From assembly GCA_003484545.1 (NCBI GenBank), contig DNCF01000129.1:1-7639 (forward strand): a stretch of DNA of 7,639 nucleotides, read 5' to 3'. The position numbers and the translations under genes are program-made. A model generated the notes under the pieces. The model was not told where the DNA came from. It was given only the letters and a program-made list of their open reading frames with translations, and searched no databases. The stretch is from Massilia sp. (GTDB lineage Bacteria > Pseudomonadota > Gammaproteobacteria > Burkholderiales > Burkholderiaceae_D). Below are positions 4,944 to 7,639 of the stretch, in pieces (position 1 is the first letter of the stretch; every line of letters starts with the position of its first letter).

Positions 4944-4958
4944 CGGCTCCTATAGCCG
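4944..4958. other. Short hairpin upstream of recQ
   Basis: CGGCT-CCTAT-AGCCG is a 5-bp stem with a 5-nt loop, 32 bases before the recQ ATG. It resembles a shortened version of the neighbouring GTAGGAGC hairpin and may be a REP remnant. It is short enough to be chance. Confidence 0.25.
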
Positions 4959-4990
4959 TGTTCGCGCGCGCGACCTAGAGTAGGGCCATC

Positions 4991-6697
<1,707 letters not shown>

Positions 6698-6708
6698 CAC
6701 TGTAAAGA

Positions 6709-6805
6709 GCGCCTGACAAAGCCCTCAGGGCAAGGCGCATCGTCGAAGACAGTACATTGGTACGGCGAGACGATGCAACGCCGCCATGAGGGCTTTGTCA
6801 GGTGC
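6709..6805 (+). repeat. Large nested inverted repeat between recQ and the exonuclease gene
   Basis: The outer arms CCTGACAAAGCCCTCA (6712-6727) and TGAGGGCTTTGTCAGG (6787-6802) are perfect 16-bp complements, extended to 6709 and 6805 through one G-U pair. Inside, GGC (6729-6731) pairs with GCC (6783-6785), GGCG (6734-6737) with CGCC (6779-6782), and CATCGTC (6738-6744) with GACGATG (6769-6775), leaving only small bulges. The apical part contains GTAC-ATTG-GTAC (6752-6763). No T-run follows, so it is not a standard terminator. It fills almost all of the 122-bp gap, 11 bases after the recQ stop and ending 3 bases before the next ribosome-binding site. It may be a MITE/REPIN-like repeat or an mRNA processing and translation-control structure. 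Confidence 0.8.
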
Positions 6806-6808
6806 GTG

Positions 6809-6813
6809 AAAGG
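6809..6813 (+). promoter_or_regulatory. Ribosome-binding site of the exonuclease gene
   Basis: AAAGG stands 6 nt before the ATG at 6820 and favours this start over the in-frame ATG at 6829. It lies directly at the 3' foot of the large hairpin, so folding could affect ribosome access. Confidence 0.65.
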
Positions 6814-6819
6814 CTGGCA

Positions 6820-7639
6820 TGGCAGACATGGTGGTAGTGCGCAAGGAGGGCCTGTACTGCGTCCCTGGCCAGTTCTATATCGATCCCTGGCGGCCGGTGG
6901 AAAGGGCCGTGATCACGCATGCGCACGGCGACCACGCGCGCTACGGCCACGGACGCTACCTGACGGCCGCGCCCGGCGTCCACGTGCTGCGTTCGCGCCT
7001 GGGCGAGATCACGGTCGACGGGCTGGAATATGGCGAGCGCATCGTCCACAACGGTGTCACGATCTCGCTGCACCCGGCCGGCCACGTGCTGGGTTCAGCC
7101 CAGGTACGCATGGAATGCGGCGGCGAAGTCTGGGTCGCCTCGGGCGACTACAAGGTCGAGCCCGATAAAACCTGCGCACCCTTCGAGCCGGTGCGCTGCC
7201 ATACCTTCATTACCGAATCGACCTTCGGGCTGCCGATCTACCGCTGGGAGCCCGAACAGAGCATTTTCGACGACATCAACCGCTGGTGGCGCAAGAACGC
7301 CGAGGAAGGGCGCTGCAGCGTCATTTTCGGCTACTCCTTCGGCAAGGCCCAGCGCATCCTGTCCGGGCTCGACCCGGCAATCGGGCCGATCGTCTGCCAT
7401 GGCGCGGTCGAACCGCTGAACCGGGTCTACCGCGAGGGCGGCATCGCCCTGCCGCCGACGCTGATGGTCAGCGACGTGTCGAAAACCGACCTGAAGCGCG
7501 CGATCGTGGTCGCACCCCCGTCCGCATCGGGCTCGCCCTGGATGAAGCGCTTCGGCGACTACAGCGACGCCTTCGCCAGCGGCTGGATGATGCTGCGCGG
7601 CACCCGCCGTCGGCGCGGCGTCGACCGCGGCTTCGTGCT
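6820..7639 (+). CDS. Ligase-associated DNA exonuclease (metallo-beta-lactamase/beta-CASP fold), 3' end outside window
   Basis: 273 codons are visible and the frame is open to the right edge. The protein belongs to the metallo-beta-lactamase nucleases related to mRNA 3'-end processing factor CPSF73 and to SNM1. The metal-binding motif HAHGDH spans residues 34-39 (H34, H36, D38, H39); further ligands are H89 in PAGHVLGSA and D110 in ASGDYK. FITESTFGLPIY and VIFGYSFGKAQRIL mark the conserved core that follows. In the ligase-associated subfamily the gene usually sits beside an ATP-dependent DNA ligase, an Lhr-type helicase and a calcineurin-like phosphoesterase, so a ligase gene is expected just to the right. 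The upstream neighbour is recQ, 122 bp away on the same strand. DNA, not RNA, as the substrate is a family-based expectation. Confidence 0.9.

Larger units (their letters stand above)
4749..4990. other. Divergent intergenic region between the small gene and recQ
   Basis: This must carry the promoters of both the minus-strand small gene and recQ, but I see no -35/-10 pair on either strand good enough to annotate. Its right half contains a REP-like hairpin and GC-rich runs. The recQ start is preceded only by a weak AGGG (4982-4985). Confidence 0.5.

Noticed and set aside
6709..6805. Rho-independent terminator of recQ
   Set aside because: The hairpin is far longer than a terminator stem, is bulged and has no T-run on either strand.
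6773..7168. An open frame from the ATG at 6773
   Set aside because: It starts inside the right half of the large hairpin and is out of frame with the metallo-beta-lactamase gene, whose motifs start from 6820.

Overview
The window is GC-rich and reads like chromosomal DNA of a betaproteobacterium, most probably an Oxalobacteraceae member such as Massilia or a close relative. This rests on codon use, a dicistronic AhpC/AhpF pair, a betaproteobacterial-type CheB/sensor-kinase pair and GTAG-type REP repeats. The genus is an inference.

Layout, left to right. (1) Bases 2-1668: the C-terminal end of a CheB-type methylesterase, overlapping by ATGA a REC-HisKA-HATPase sensor kinase; this is the end of a signalling operon. 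(2) Bases 1669-1883: hairpins that may end that operon, then a 36-bp dyad abutting a good sigma-70-type promoter for ahpC. (3) Bases 1884-4263: ahpC and ahpF, the two halves of the alkyl hydroperoxide reductase. They are separated by 226 bp holding one long imperfect hairpin element and two further hairpins directly before the ahpF ribosome-binding site. A textbook terminator follows ahpF. (4) Bases 4264-4990: a repeat-rich intergenic zone with an inverted REP pair (REPIN), a minus-strand terminator, a 39-codon minus-strand small membrane-protein gene that this terminator serves, and a second REP-like family. (5) Bases 4991-6697: a RecQ-family helicase with an unusual C-terminal half (winged-helix-like segment before the last zinc ligands, no HRDC, and a UvrD/PcrA-like Tudor/SH3 tail). 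(6) Bases 6698-6819: a nearly 100-nt inverted repeat filling the gap. (7) Base 6820 to the edge: a metallo-beta-lactamase/beta-CASP nuclease of the 'ligase-associated DNA exonuclease' family, cut by the window end.

How they work together: AhpC reduces peroxides and AhpF recycles AhpC with NADH, so ahpCF is one stress-response unit. RecQ and the ligase-associated exonuclease are both DNA-end or repair enzymes, and an ATP-dependent ligase gene is expected just beyond the right edge. The least explained items are the structured DNA between ahpC and ahpF, the small minus-strand gene with its own terminator, the large hairpin between the two repair genes and the RecQ architecture. I found no CRISPR array, tRNA, rRNA or transposase gene.
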